Below, in pieces: positions 25,003 to 34,813 of a stretch of DNA of 64,000 nt. Below the pieces are notes generated by a model. The model was not told the origin of the DNA. It made no database searches and saw nothing but the letters and a program-made list of their open reading frames with translations. The stretch's first letter is position 1; each line of letters begins with the position of its first letter. Source of the DNA: SCTD01 sp963781675 (lineage in GTDB: Bacteria > Actinomycetota > Actinomycetes > Mycobacteriales > SCTD01); the NCBI GenBank assembly GCA_963781675.1, contig CAWAGF010000006.1, positions 124,001 to 188,000 of the forward strand. The letters are read 5' to 3'. The position numbers were made by a program, and so were the translations under genes.

Positions 25003-25013
25003 GAACGCCGTTC
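25003..25013. promoter_or_regulatory. Candidate operator upstream of the FadE-FadE-SDR operon
   Basis: GAACG-C-CGTTC is a perfect short inverted repeat 32 bp before the first dehydrogenase start, with CTAG next to it. It resembles GAAC/GTTC half-sites used by KstR-type TetR regulators of steroid catabolism, but half-site spacing differs from KstR by one base, so this is only a suggestion. Confidence 0.25.
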
Positions 25014-25065
25014 TAGCAGGCGGCCGTGGTCCGTGCCACAGCGGGGTGCAGGGCAGACTGCCCCC

Positions 25066-25872
25066 GTGCCCGCTCCCGACCCGTCCACGCTGCTCGCGCT
25101 CGCGGTGGACCTGGCCCGGCGGGCCGGCGGGCTCGCGCTGTCGATGCACGGCGGCCTCGGCGCCTCGGACACCAAGTCCTCGCCGACCGACGTGGTGACC
25201 GCCGCGGACCGGGCCGCCGAGCGGCTGCTCGTCGAGGGCATCCGCGCGGCCCGGCCGGGCGACGGCGTCCTGGGCGAGGAGGGTGCGTCCGACGACGGCA
25301 CCACCGGCGTGCGCTGGGTGGTCGACCCGGTCGACGGGACCGTCAACTACCTCTACGGGCTGCCGCAGTGGGGCGTCTCGATCGGCGTGGAGGTCGACGG
25401 CGTCACCGAGGTCGGGGTCGTCTTCGACCCGGCCAAGGACGAGCTGTGGACCGCCGTGCGCGGCGGCGGCGCCCAGCTCGACGGCCGGCCGCTGCGCTGC
25501 AACCCGGCGACCGACCTGGCCCAGGCGCTGGTCGCCACCGGCTTCGGGTACGACGCCCGCCGCCGCGCCGCCCAGGCCGCGCTGCTGCCCACCGTGCTGC
25601 CGGCCGTGCGGGACATCCGCCGGGTCGGCGCGGGTGCGCTGGACCTGTGCGCCGTCGCTGCCGGGCGGGTCGACGCCTACTACGAGCAGGGCCTGTCGCC
25701 CTGGGACATGAGCGCCGGGCTGCTCGTCGCGACGGAGGCGGGCGCACGGGTCGGCGGCCTGAACGGGCGTGCGCCGGGCGGCGACATGGTGCTGGCCGCC
25801 GCGCCCGGGGTCTTCGACGCGCTGCACGACCTGCTGGCCGGGCTGGACGCCGACCGGGACCCGCTGGCGTGA
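25066..25872 (+). CDS. Inositol monophosphatase family protein
   Basis: 268 residues. Mg-dependent phosphatase of the IMPase/FBPase fold: LGEEGASDDG holds the first metal-site Glu, WVVDPVDGTVNYLYGLP is the hallmark DPxDGTxN motif, and GLSPWDMSAGLLVATEAGARV is the second signature with its Asp. Substrate could be inositol-1-phosphate, histidinol phosphate or another sugar phosphate. GTG 25066 is the start; no Shine-Dalgarno is evident. Its TGA overlaps the GTG of the SGNH lipoprotein gene. Confidence 0.9.
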   Translation: MPAPDPSTLLALAVDLARRAGGLALSMHGGLGASDTKSSPTDVVTAADRAAERLLVEGIRAARPGDGVLGEEGASDDGTTGVRWVVDPVDGTVNYLYGLPQWGVSIGVEVDGVTEVGVVFDPAKDELWTAVRGGGAQLDGRPLRCNPATDLAQALVATGFGYDARRRAAQAALLPTVLPAVRDIRRVGAGALDLCAVAAGRVDAYYEQGLSPWDMSAGLLVATEAGARVGGLNGRAPGGDMVLAAAPGVFDALHDLLAGLDADRDPLA

Positions 25873-27038
25873 GCCGGCTGCTCCTCGCGCTCGCGCTGCT
25901 GGTCACGGGCTGCGCCGCCGAGGCGCGCGAGGCGGCCGGTCCCGCCGCGCCGCCCGACCTCTGGCACGCCGCCGCCGCGCAGCCGATGAGCATGCTGGCC
26001 GACGAGGTGCGGGACACGACCTGCCGGCAGGTCGTCCGGGTGACCGCGACCGGGAGGCGGGCGCGGCTGCGGCTGTCCAACGCCCTCGGCCCGGCGCCGC
26101 TGCAGCTGGCTGCCGTCACCGCCGGGCTGCGCGCTTCGGGAGCAGCCGCCCGGTCGGGCTCGCTGCAGCCGGTCACCGTCGGAGGCGCGACCTCCTTCGC
26201 GGTGCCGGCCGGGCAGGAGGTGGACACCGACCCGGTGCCGCTGCCGGTCGAGGCGGGGGAGGACCTGCTCGTCAGCCTCGCCGTCACCGGCGCCGCACGG
26301 CCGACCGCGCACCGGTACGGCGCGGAGACCGGCTGGTGCAGCGCCGACGGAAGCGGCGACCGCACCCGCGCCGAGGGGGGTGCGGGCTTCGACCTCGCGA
26401 GCCGCCAGGGGCTGGTCGTCGAGCAGGTCGAGGTCGACGGGGCGGCGCCCGCGGGCGTCGTCGCCGCCGGTGACTCGCTCACCGACGCGCCGCTGCCGCC
26501 GGGGGAGGGCGCCCGGTGGACGCAGGTGCTCGCGGAGCGGATGCCCGGCACCCCCGTCGTCAGCGCCGCGATCGCCGGCAACCGGGTCGTGCTCGGCAAC
26601 GGCTACGGCGACCCGCTGGTGCAGCGCTTCGACCACGACGTCCTCGCCCGTCGCGGCGCCGGCACCGTCGTGCTGCTCGCCGGCACCAACGACCTGTCGA
26701 TGGGCATCGCCCCGCAGCGGCTGCAGCGGGAGTACGAGGGGCTGGTCGCCCGCGCCCGGGCGAAGGGCCTGCGCACGGTGCTCGTGACGGTGCCGCCGGC
26801 GAAGAAGCGCTCCGCCGGGTCGGTCGCCGCCCGGCGGGCCGTCAACCGCTGGATCCTCACCGCGGGCGCGGCCGACCTCGTGGTGGACGCCGACGCGCTG
26901 CTGCGCGACCCGTCCGGCGCCGAGGGCCTGGCACCGGAGTACGACAGCGGCGACGGGCTGCACCTGTCCCCCGCCGGCCACCGCGCGCTGGGCGAGGCGG
27001 TCGCCCGGGTGCTGCAGCCCTCGTCCTTGCGGCCCTAG
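25869..27038 (+). CDS. SGNH/GDSL-family hydrolase lipoprotein
   Basis: 389 residues. Lipobox LVTGC places the lipidated Cys at residue 15, so the protein is tethered outside the membrane. A beta-sandwich N-terminal domain precedes the SGNH esterase core: block I AAGDSLTDAP with the nucleophile Ser, the Gly/Asn blocks AIAGNRVVLGNG and LLAGTNDLSMG, and block V GDGLHLSPAGHRALG with Asp-x-x-His. Likely deacetylates or deacylates a surface polysaccharide or ester. Translationally coupled to the phosphatase gene; shares CTAG 27035-27038 with the convergent amine oxidase gene. Confidence 0.88.
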   Translation: MSRLLLALALLVTGCAAEAREAAGPAAPPDLWHAAAAQPMSMLADEVRDTTCRQVVRVTATGRRARLRLSNALGPAPLQLAAVTAGLRASGAAARSGSLQPVTVGGATSFAVPAGQEVDTDPVPLPVEAGEDLLVSLAVTGAARPTAHRYGAETGWCSADGSGDRTRAEGGAGFDLASRQGLVVEQVEVDGAAPAGVVAAGDSLTDAPLPPGEGARWTQVLAERMPGTPVVSAAIAGNRVVLGNGYGDPLVQRFDHDVLARRGAGTVVLLAGTNDLSMGIAPQRLQREYEGLVARARAKGLRTVLVTVPPAKKRSAGSVAARRAVNRWILTAGAADLVVDADALLRDPSGAEGLAPEYDSGDGLHLSPAGHRALGEAVARVLQPSSLRP

Positions 27039-28743
27039 CCGGCCGGCCGCCCCCGCCGGGCAGCCCGTGCGGCCGCGGCGGCTCCGGTGAGCGCCGCTGC
27101 CCCCGCCAGCTCCACCGCGGTGTCCAGCCCGGTGGCCGGCAGCAGCGGCCGGTCGGTCTGCGGGCCCTGCTGGTCGGTCGGCCCGGCGGGCGCGGCGCCT
27201 GCCGCCGCGAGCACCTCATCCGCCGCGCGGTGGCCGCTGCGGATCGCGCCGTCGATGTAGCCGTTCCACACCGTCGCGGTCTCGGTGCCCGCCCAGTGCA
27301 CGCGACCGACCGGTGCGCGCAGCTCGGGGCCGTAGTCGCTCCACACGCCGGGGGAGAAGAAGCCGGCGTAGCAGCCGCGGCTGTACGGCTCGCTGGCCCA
27401 GCTCATCTCGACGTACTGCTGCACGTCGCGCGCCTTCTCGCCGTAGTAGCGGGCGAAGGAGTCGACGACGCCCTGCCGCCGCTCGGCCGCGGACGTGCGC
27501 AGCGCCGCCCGGCCGTCGGAGCCCTCGATGAAGCCCATCATCACGCCGACCGAGCCGTCCGGCGGGCTGTTGTCGAACGTCAGCTTGACCGGCCCGGTGT
27601 TGCTCGTCGCCTGGCCGGCGAGGCCGTCCTCCCGCCAGAACGGCGTGTCGTAGACGCACTGCACCTTGAGGACGGTCCCCATCGGCATCCGCTGCGTCAG
27701 CTGGTCGCGCAGCGCCGGCATCGGCGGGCTCCAGTCGATCCGGGCGCAGAGCGTGGGCGGGATCGCGACGACCAGCCGGTCGGCCGTGACGCTGAAGCCG
27801 TCCCCCTCCACGACGACGGAGCCCGCGCGCTGCGTGACGCGCCGGACCGGCGACGACAGCCGCACCCGGTCGCCGAGCGCCGCCGCCGTGCGGATCGCCA
27901 GCAGCTGCGTGCCGCCGACGACACGGTCCTGCTGCGCGCCGCCCGCCGTGTTGATGAGCGACTCGATGGAGCCGGCCGCGTGGAGGTAGAACAGCGCGTG
28001 CAGCAGCGACAGGTCGCGCGGCTGCGCCGAGAACACCGACTCGATCGCCAGCGTGACCAGGTGCCGCCCGCCGGGGGAGACCAGGCCGTTGCCGAAGGTC
28101 CCCGGCAGGCCGCGCTCGTCCAGTGCGGTGTCGCCGAAGTCGAGGAAGGACTGCACCGTCATGCCGTCCCAGGCGAAGGCCCGCGGCGCCTTCCACGGCT
28201 CGTCCAGCGGCACCTCCTTGCACATGGCGTCGAGCTGGGCGAGCGTCTTCGCGGCCTCGGCGACCCCGGCCGGGTCCGAGGTGGGGATGCGCCCGCTGTA
28301 GGTGCTGCGCTGCACCGGCAGGTCGCTGCGGTAGTCGACGTACGCCCCCGTGTTGTACGTCGGGAAGCGCGTCAGCCCCACCCGCTGCAGGACCTCCTCT
28401 GCGGCCGACTGGCCGCGGACGTCCCCCTGCGTCGGGTCGGCCGCCGGCACGTCCTGCGCCGGCCCCAGCCACTGGCCGCCGACCTCGACGACGTGCCCGC
28501 CGCCGATGTCGTGGTTGAGCAGCCGGCCGCCTACCCGGTCGCGCGCCTCCAGGAGCAGCACGTCGCGGCCCCGGTCAGCCAGGTCGCGGGCGGCGGTCAG
28601 CCCCGCCATGCCCGCCCCGATGACGACGACCTGCGCGCGCAGCGCCCCCGGGCGGGGGCCGCCCACACGTGCTCGGCGGGCAGCAGCGTCGCGGCGCCGG
28701 CAGCAGCGGCCCCGGTGAGCAGGCGGCGTCGGGTCAGGTCCAT
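27035..28743 (-). CDS. Tat-exported, LPATG-anchored flavin amine oxidase (frameshift near 28655)
   Basis: About 570 residues. The start ATG 28743 gives MDLTRRRLLTGAAAAG, a twin-arginine signal. Near 28655, in a run of Cs and Gs, the frame shifts into the mature protein, which begins with VVVIGAGMAGLTAARDLADRGRDV and the FAD motif EARDRVGGRL. QWLGPAQ, GGTQLLAIR and the late HWAGTETATVWNGYIDGA are monoamine-oxidase motifs; the enzyme would oxidise amines to aldehydes with H2O2. The C-terminus has LPATG, a hydrophobic stretch and a basic tail, the sortase sorting signal. Overlaps the GDPD-nitrilase stop by about 10 bp, so the two are co-expressed on the surface. Confidence 0.85.
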
Positions 28744-31236
28744 CGGGGCGTCCTCCGCAGGATCACGACGAGCAGGAGCAGGAGCAGGGCGGCGTACGGC
28801 GGGTCGCCCCCGGTCGCGGGGAGCCGGTCGCGCGCCGGCTGCGTCAACGGGTCCTGGTGCGTGACCGGAGCGGGCGTCGGCAGCAGGTCGGCGTGCACGG
28901 CGGTCTGGAGGTACTGGTCCTCGAGCGGGTCGCCGCTGCCGCCGGCCAGGCGCGCGGACACGTCCTGCAGCTGCGGGCGCGGGGCGTCCGGGACCACCCA
29001 CGGCGCGAGCGCCAGGAAGTGCGGCTTGCGCCCGGCGTAGACGGCGTACTCCGGCGGGTCGCGCGGGTCGAGCGGTTCGGTGGTGCCGACGTACGACCGC
29101 GCCGGACGGCCACCGCCCCGGACGGTGATGGCGGACTGCCCGTCGAAGGGCAGGTCGAGCAGGTTGCCCACCAGGTGCGGCGTCACGTTGTAGCGGAACG
29201 GCACGGACGGGTCGGCGACCGCGCGCCAGGTCGAGCTCATCCACTCGAGCGGCTGCCAGCCGCCCGGGTTGTACGCCGCCCACGGGCCCGGGTTCGCCTC
29301 GTCCTGCACGACGAGGTCGACGCCCTGGGCGTCCATGCAGAGCATGTAGGTCTTCGCCAGGTCCTCGCACGGAAGGAAGCCCTCGGGGCGCGCGCCGAAC
29401 GGGTAGCCGTAGACGAAGGCCGGCAGCGAGGTGGCGATCCCGAGGCGGTGGCTGGCGAGCCGCGGGCCCCGCACGTTGGCGACGGCCTCCGGTCCGGTGA
29501 CCGGACCGGCGTCCAGCGCGAGCAGGTCGAGCTCGACCTGGGTGAGCGGCACCTTCTCGTTGCGGTGCAGCAGGTTCCGCTCGCCGCGCGGGTGCCTCCG
29601 GGTCCAGGTCGGTGGGCCCCCAGACGTAGGCGACGTTCGGGACGCGTCCGTCGACCGCGACGTACGCCTCCGTCGGTGCGGGCAGGTCGGGGTCGGCGAA
29701 CAGCCGGACCTCGGCCGGGTCGGTGCGTGCTGCGGAGGCGCGCCTGGTTGTTGCCGGCGACGACGTAGATGCCGTAGTCGCGGGCGATGTCGCTGAAGGT
29801 CGTGCTGAAGGCACGCGCGAAGGTGTCCGTGGCCGCCAGCAGCACCTGCTTGCGCGGGTCGACCGGCCCGAAGCAGCGCCTGGTAGGCGGCGACCTGCGG
29901 GGCGTAGGCGGCGTTCATCTCGCCGAGCGCCGCGGCCGCGCCGACCGGTGCGACGCCCGGCGCCGGCGCGCGCAGCGGGGAGGCCGCCTGCGCGCGGGCG
30001 GCCGCGCCGCGGGTGCCGGTGACCAGGGTCATCAGGCCGATGTCCTCGTTGAAGACCGCCAGCACCGGGCGGCCGTCGCGCAGCGGGACGACGTGGTCCT
30101 CGACCAGGCAGCGCATCGCGGTGCGGAAGGCGTCGTAGGTCGTGACGTTGTCGACGTCCTGCTTGTACTGCAGGCCGACCACCCGCAGGTCTCCTCGGCG
30201 CGTCGTGGGCGCTGGTGGTCGGGGCCCAGCGGGGCGGGCGCAGCGCGCGGCACGTCTCCGGCGCCGGGCCGGTCCGTCGGGCCCGACGTCGTCCGCTCGC
30301 TCTCGCACCTCGCCGGCGCCGCCGGTGAGGCCGCGCGGGACCGGCCGCCCGAGCAGCCGCAGCAGGCAGGCCGGACGGTCGGTGATCAGCCCGTCGGCGC
30401 CCTTGGCCAGCGCCGCCTGCATCGCGGTGCGGCTGTCCGGGGTGTAGAGCAGCACCTCCTTGCCGGCGGCGTGCGCGGCCTGCACCAGCTCGGGCCGCAG
30501 GTCCGGGGCGGTGTCGTCGGGCGCCAGGACGTCGTGGCCGCGGGCGACGACGTAGGCGAGGTTCTGCGCAGCGGTCTGCCCGGTGCCGCTGGAGGTGAGG
30601 AACTGCGTGCGCAGCGCCGGGTCGAGGCGCTTCACCGTCTCCAGGCTGGTCGGGAAGAAGGACTGCACCAGCACCCGGTCCTTGGCGATGCCGCTCTTGG
30701 CGATCGCGGCCACGAGCGCCGTCGCGACGGTCGTCCCGGGCGCGTCGAAGTTCGCCTCGCCCGGGATGTTCTTGACCTCGATGCTCAGCGTCGGGGGCGC
30801 CGGGCTGCTTGCCCAGCTCCAGCAGGTCCTCGACGGGTGGCACCCGGATGCCCTTGCCGCGCAGCGGGTGCGGAGCGTCGACGGTGCGGACCGTGACGGA
30901 GGGGCCGGGGCTCCACCAGTGGGCGGCGTCGCAGGCGGCGACCTGCGCGGAGGTCTTGCTCAGGACCGTGCCCGTGCAGTCGGTGGTGCGGTCGAGGGTG
31001 TCGTCGTGCAGGACCACGAGGCGGCCGTCGGCGGTCAGCTGGACGTCGGCCTCGAGCTCGTCCACCCCGAGGCGCACCGCGTTGCGGAAGGCGGTGAGCG
31101 TGTTCTCCGGCGCGTACGCCGAGCCGCCGCGGTGGGCGCTCACGACGGGGCCGGGCCCCTCCTGCGCGGCGGCGGGCGGGACGGCGACGAGCAGCGGCAG
31201 GAGCAGGAGCGCGGCCAGGCAGGCGGGGCGGTGCAC
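28734..31236 (-). CDS. Surface-anchored GDPD-nitrilase fusion (several frame breaks)
   Basis: About 834 codons from GTG 31236. Signal peptide (residues 1-24), then a glycerophosphodiester phosphodiesterase domain (SAHRGGSAYAPENTLTAF, ELEADVQLT, LVVLHDD, IEVKN, GLITDRP), a Pro/Ala linker, and a nitrilase-superfamily domain with Glu in AVFNEDIG, Lys in RNEKVPLT and Cys in MLCMDAQGVDLVV. The C-terminus is LPATG plus a hydrophobic helix and basic tail. Frames break near 30799, 30290, 30200, 29870, 29730 and 29597. Between ~30385 and 30170 no stop exists in any minus-strand frame, so fusion holds whatever the indels. Could cleave phosphodiesters and amide or nitrile bonds at the cell surface. Confidence 0.7.
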
Positions 31237-31244
31237 GCGGCGGC

Positions 31245-31868
31245 TCAGACCAGGCGGGGGATCGTCAGCCGGGTGCCGACGCGCAGCCGGTCGGGGTCGC
31301 CGCCGACGGCGCGGCGGTTCGCGGCGACGACCCTGCGCACCGCGCGCGCCACGGCGGCGTCGCTCGGCCGGGCGAAGGTCCGGCCCTGCACGACCAGCTC
31401 GGTGCGCGCGACCTGCCACAGCCAGTCGCCGCGGGCCACGACGTGGGTCGCGGGTCGGCCGGCCAGCGCCGCCCGGACGATCGCCGCCCGCTGCGCGACG
31501 CGGTCCTGGGTGTAGCCGCCGCACAGGCTGAACGGCTCGGAGGTGACGAGGATGCGCCGGCCCTGCGGCAGTGTCACGCCGCAGGCCGAGCCCTGGTCGC
31601 TGGTGCTGACGTCGCGGGTGCCGGACGCACCGCCCTTGAGGCTCTCGACGACCCGCAGGCGGTAGGTGTTCTGCCCCTCGGTGTGCGCGACCGCGACGAC
31701 GTCCGCCACGTAGACGACCGGCGCCTTGGCGGCGACTGAGCGGTACTGCTGGCTCTCGGTGAAGCCGTAGGCGCCGCAGGAGCACGCCCAGGAGGCTCCG
31801 GCCGCGAGCGGCACCAGGCCGCAGGCGATCACGAGGGCGGCGAGGGAGCGGGCGAGCCAGCGCGTCAT
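31245..31868 (-). CDS. Secreted NTR/TIMP-like and LysM-like protein
   Basis: 207 residues. Signal peptide (1-28), then a mature N-terminus beginning near CSCGAYGFTESQQYRS: the C-x-C start plus VVYVADVVAVAHTEG, YRLRVVESLKGG and SACGVTLPQGRRILV is the layout of netrin/TIMP-like OB domains. Residues ~140-207 (THVVARGDWLWQVARTEL to LRVGTRLTIPRL) look like a LysM peptidoglycan-binding domain. Predicted wall-bound protein, perhaps a protease-inhibitor-like or metal-sensing factor. Its stop is 8 bp before the GDPD-nitrilase start, making it the first gene of that exported operon. Confidence 0.7.
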   Translation of the reverse strand: MTRWLARSLAALVIACGLVPLAAGASWACSCGAYGFTESQQYRSVAAKAPVVYVADVVAVAHTEGQNTYRLRVVESLKGGASGTRDVSTSDQGSACGVTLPQGRRILVTSEPFSLCGGYTQDRVAQRAAIVRAALAGRPATHVVARGDWLWQVARTELVVQGRTFARPSDAAVARAVRRVVAANRRAVGGDPDRLRVGTRLTIPRLV

Positions 31869-31887
31869 GGACGCAGGGTGACAGGTC

Positions 31888-33039
31888 TCAGCGCATCGCG
31901 GAGGCGTACACGTCCAACGTCCGCCGCGCGATGGCGTCCCAGTCGAACGCCGCCACCGCGCGCTCCCGCCCGGCGCGGCCCATGGCCGCCGCGCGGTCGG
32001 GGTCGCCGAGCAGCTCCGCGACGGCGCGCGCGATCCCGGCCTCGAAGCCGCGCGGGTCGGCCTCGTCGTAGGGCACCAGCAGGCCGGTCTCGCCGTCGAC
32101 GACGACCTCCGGGATGCCGCCGACGGCGCTGGCCACGACGGCCGTGCCGCAGGCCATCGCCTCGAGGTTCACGATGCCGAGCGGCTCGTAGACCGACGGG
32201 CACACGAACACCGTCGCGTGCGAGAGCAGCTGGGCCACCTGGTCCTTCGGCAGCATCTCGCTGATGAGCACGACGCCGCTGCGGGCGGCCTGCAGCTCGC
32301 GCACGAGCTGCTCGGTCTCCGCGGCGATCTCCGGCGTGTCCGGCGCGCCCGCGCAGAGCACCAGCTGGCCGGGCAGGTCCTTGGCCGCGCGCAGCAGGTG
32401 CGCCAGCCCCTTCTGCCGGGTGATGCGGCCGACGAAGACGGCGTACGGCACGGCCGGGTCGACCCCGTGCCGCTCGAGCACGTCGGTGCCGGCCACCGGC
32501 GCGTAGGCCGCCGCGTCGATGCCGTTGTAGACGACGTGCACCCGCGCCGGGTCCAGCTCCGGGTAGCTCGCGAGCACGTCGCGCGCCATCCCCTCGCTGA
32601 CCGCGATGACGGCGTCGGCGGCGAGCACGGCCGTCCGCTCCGCCCAGCTGCTGACGGCGTAGCCGCCGCCGAGCTGCTCGGCCTTCCAGGGGCGGTGCGG
32701 CTCGAGCGAGTGCGTCGTGACGACGTGCGGGACGCCGTGCAGCAGCGCCGACAGGTGGCCGGCGAGGTCGGCGTACCAGGTGTGCGAGTGCACGACGTCG
32801 CAGCCGCCCGTGGCGGCGGCGATCGACAGGTCGGTGCTCAGCACCTGCAGCGCGGCGTTGGCGCCGGCCAGCCGCGGGTCCGGGTCGTGCGCGGTGGCGC
32901 CGTCGGCCGTACCGCCGAAGGAGTGCACGTCGACGTCGGTGCCGCCGGCGCGCAGGGCGCGCACCAGGTGCTCGACGTGCACGCCCGCACCGCCGTACAC
33001 CTGGTCGGGCCACTCGCGCGTCAGCACACCGATCCGCAT
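31888..33039 (-). CDS. glgA: Glycogen synthase / alpha-maltose-1-phosphate synthase, GT4 family
   Basis: 383 residues, two Rossmann domains. Opening MRIGVLTREWPDQVYGGAGVHVEHL carries the glycine-rich donor loop; EXE-type residues lie in CPSVYEPLGIVNLEAMACGTAVVASAVGGIPEVV near residue 300. This is the short actinobacterial GlgA/GlgM type, which uses ADP-glucose to extend glucan or to make maltose-1-phosphate from glucose-1-phosphate. Divergent from glgC with only 32 bp between the starts, so both promoters overlap and ADP-glucose supply and use are presumably tuned together. Confidence 0.92.
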   Translation of the reverse strand: MRIGVLTREWPDQVYGGAGVHVEHLVRALRAGGTDVDVHSFGGTADGATAHDPDPRLAGANAALQVLSTDLSIAAATGGCDVVHSHTWYADLAGHLSALLHGVPHVVTTHSLEPHRPWKAEQLGGGYAVSSWAERTAVLAADAVIAVSEGMARDVLASYPELDPARVHVVYNGIDAAAYAPVAGTDVLERHGVDPAVPYAVFVGRITRQKGLAHLLRAAKDLPGQLVLCAGAPDTPEIAAETEQLVRELQAARSGVVLISEMLPKDQVAQLLSHATVFVCPSVYEPLGIVNLEAMACGTAVVASAVGGIPEVVVDGETGLLVPYDEADPRGFEAGIARAVAELLGDPDRAAAMGRAGRERAVAAFDWDAIARRTLDVYASAMR

Positions 33040-33071
33040 GCGTCGGACGCTAGTGCGACAGACTCGACCTC

Positions 33072-34310
33072 ATGCGCTCGCCTCGGGTCCTCGGCATCGT
33101 GCTCGCGGGCGGTGCGGGCAAGCGCCTCGCGCCGCTGACCGCCGACCGGGCGAAGCCCGCCGTGCCGTTCGGCGGCATCTACCGGCTCGTCGACTTCGTG
33201 CTGTCGAACCTGGTGAACGCCGGCTACCTGCGCATCGTCGTGCTGACGCAGTACAAGTCGCACTCGCTCGACCGGCACATCACCACCACGTGGCGGATGT
33301 CGACCCTGCTCGGCAACTACATGACGCCGGTGCCGGCGCAGCAGCGGCTCGGGCCGCAGTGGTTCCGCGGGTCGGCCGACGCGATCCACCAGTCGCTGAA
33401 CCTCGTCTACGACGAGGAGCCCGACCACGTCGTCGTGTTCGGCGCCGACCACGTCTACCGGATGGACCCCCGGCAGATGGTCGAGCAGCACATCGCCTCG
33501 GGGGCGGGCGTCACCGTCGCGGGCATCCGCGTACCGCGGTCGGAGGCGCACGGCTTCGGCGTCATCCAGACCGCGCCGGACGGCCGGCGGATCGAGGCGT
33601 TCCTCGAGAAGCCGGAGGACCCGCCCGGGCTGCCGGACGACCCGGACACCGTCTACGCCTCGATGGGCAACTACGTCTTCTCGACCGAGGCGCTGCTCGA
33701 GGCGGTGAGGATCGACGCCGGCGACGAGGGCTCGGTCCACGACATGGGCGGCAACATCATCCCGATGATGGTCGCCCGCGGCGGCGCGCAGGTCTACGAC
33801 TTCTCCGACAACGAGGTGCCGGGCGCGACCGACCGCGACCGCGGCTACTGGCGCGACGTCGGGACGCTCGACGCCTACTACGACGCGCACATGGACCTGG
33901 TGTCGGTGCACCCGGTCTTCAACCTCTACAACCGGCAGTGGCCGATCCTCACGACGTGCCCGGCGCTGCCGCCGGCGAAGTTCGTCTTCGAGGAGCAGGG
34001 CCGCGTCGGGCAGGCGGTCGACTCGCTGGTGTCCCAGGGCGTCATCGTCTCCGGCGGCCGGGTGCGCCGCTCGATCGTGTCGCCGAACGTGCGCATCCAC
34101 TCGGGGTCCGAGGTCTCCGCCAGCGTGATCATGCACAACGTCGACGTCGGCCGGGGCGCCGTCGTGAAGAACGCCATCCTCGACAAGAACGTCGTCGTCT
34201 GGCCCGGCGCCTCCGTCGGCGTCGACCTCGCGCGCGACCGCGAGCGCGGCTTCACCGTCACTGACAGCGGCATCGTCGTCGTCGGCAAGGGCCAGCAGGT
34301 CGTCGTCTGA
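33072..34310 (+). CDS. glgC: Glucose-1-phosphate adenylyltransferase
   Basis: 412 residues. Nucleotidyltransferase motif VLAGGAGKRLAPLTADRAKPAVPFGGIYRLVDFVLSNLVNAG is complete, VFGADHVYRMD holds the catalytic Asp, and the C-terminal half is a left-handed beta-helix with hexapeptide repeats (VRRSIVSPNVRIHSGSEV). Makes ADP-glucose from ATP and glucose-1-phosphate, the committed step of glycogen synthesis and of the GlgE maltosyl route. Divergent from glgA. Its TGA is one base from the convergent ohr stop. Confidence 0.95.
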   Translation: MRSPRVLGIVLAGGAGKRLAPLTADRAKPAVPFGGIYRLVDFVLSNLVNAGYLRIVVLTQYKSHSLDRHITTTWRMSTLLGNYMTPVPAQQRLGPQWFRGSADAIHQSLNLVYDEEPDHVVVFGADHVYRMDPRQMVEQHIASGAGVTVAGIRVPRSEAHGFGVIQTAPDGRRIEAFLEKPEDPPGLPDDPDTVYASMGNYVFSTEALLEAVRIDAGDEGSVHDMGGNIIPMMVARGGAQVYDFSDNEVPGATDRDRGYWRDVGTLDAYYDAHMDLVSVHPVFNLYNRQWPILTTCPALPPAKFVFEEQGRVGQAVDSLVSQGVIVSGGRVRRSIVSPNVRIHSGSEVSASVIMHNVDVGRGAVVKNAILDKNVVVWPGASVGVDLARDRERGFTVTDSGIVVVGKGQQVVV

Positions 34311-34311
34311 G

Positions 34312-34729
34312 CTAGCCCGCCACCTCGAGGGCGACCTCGACGTTGCCGCGGGTCGCGCGGCTGTACGGGCAGACCTGGTGCGCGTCGTGCATCAGCGCCT
34401 CGCCCGCCGCGGCGTCCAGGGTGGGGAAGCGGCCGACGAGCGTGACGGCCAGGCCGAAGCCCTGGTCGTCCAGCCCGAGGCTGACGCGCGCCGTGATCTC
34501 CGAGCCCTCCACGTCGACCTCCTGCTGACCCGCCACGCGCTTCAGCGCGCTGTGGAAGCAGGCCGCGTAGCCGGCGGCGAACAGCTGCTCCGGGTTGGTG
34601 TGGTCGCCGCCCGGGCCGCCGAGCTCGCTTGGGCAGGGTCAGCGACAGGTCGAGCACGCCGTCGTCGCTGACGACCTCGCCCTCGCGCCCTCCGCGGGCG
34701 GTGGCGGCGGCGGTGTAGAGCAGGTCCAT
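34312..34729 (-). CDS. ohr: Organic hydroperoxide resistance protein, OsmC family (frameshift near 34629)
   Basis: About 139 residues. N-terminal YTAAATARGGREGEV and, after a one-base insertion in CTGCCCAAGcGAGCTC, the core ELGGPGGDHTNPEQLFAAGYAACFHSAL. Two reactive cysteines are in place, one in GYAACFHSAL and one in HQVCPYSRATRGNV, the Ohr pattern that reduces organic peroxides using lipoyl thiols. No OhrR regulator gene is adjacent. Ends one base from glgC. Confidence 0.9.
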
Positions 34730-34800
34730 GCGGTCCTCCGGGTCGGCGCTCCGGGTGGGGCGTGCCGCAGGCTCTCACGCCCGCCACACGCGCCGCCGCC

Positions 34801-34806
34801 TACGGT
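34801..34806 (+). promoter_or_regulatory. Candidate -10 box (TACGGT) of a leaderless transcript
   Basis: TACGGT lies 7 nt before the ATG at 34814 and no Shine-Dalgarno fits between them, matching the leaderless pattern seen at 617, 49128, 50203, 54647, 58957 and 62445. Confidence 0.35.
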
Positions 34807-34813
34807 CGAGGGC

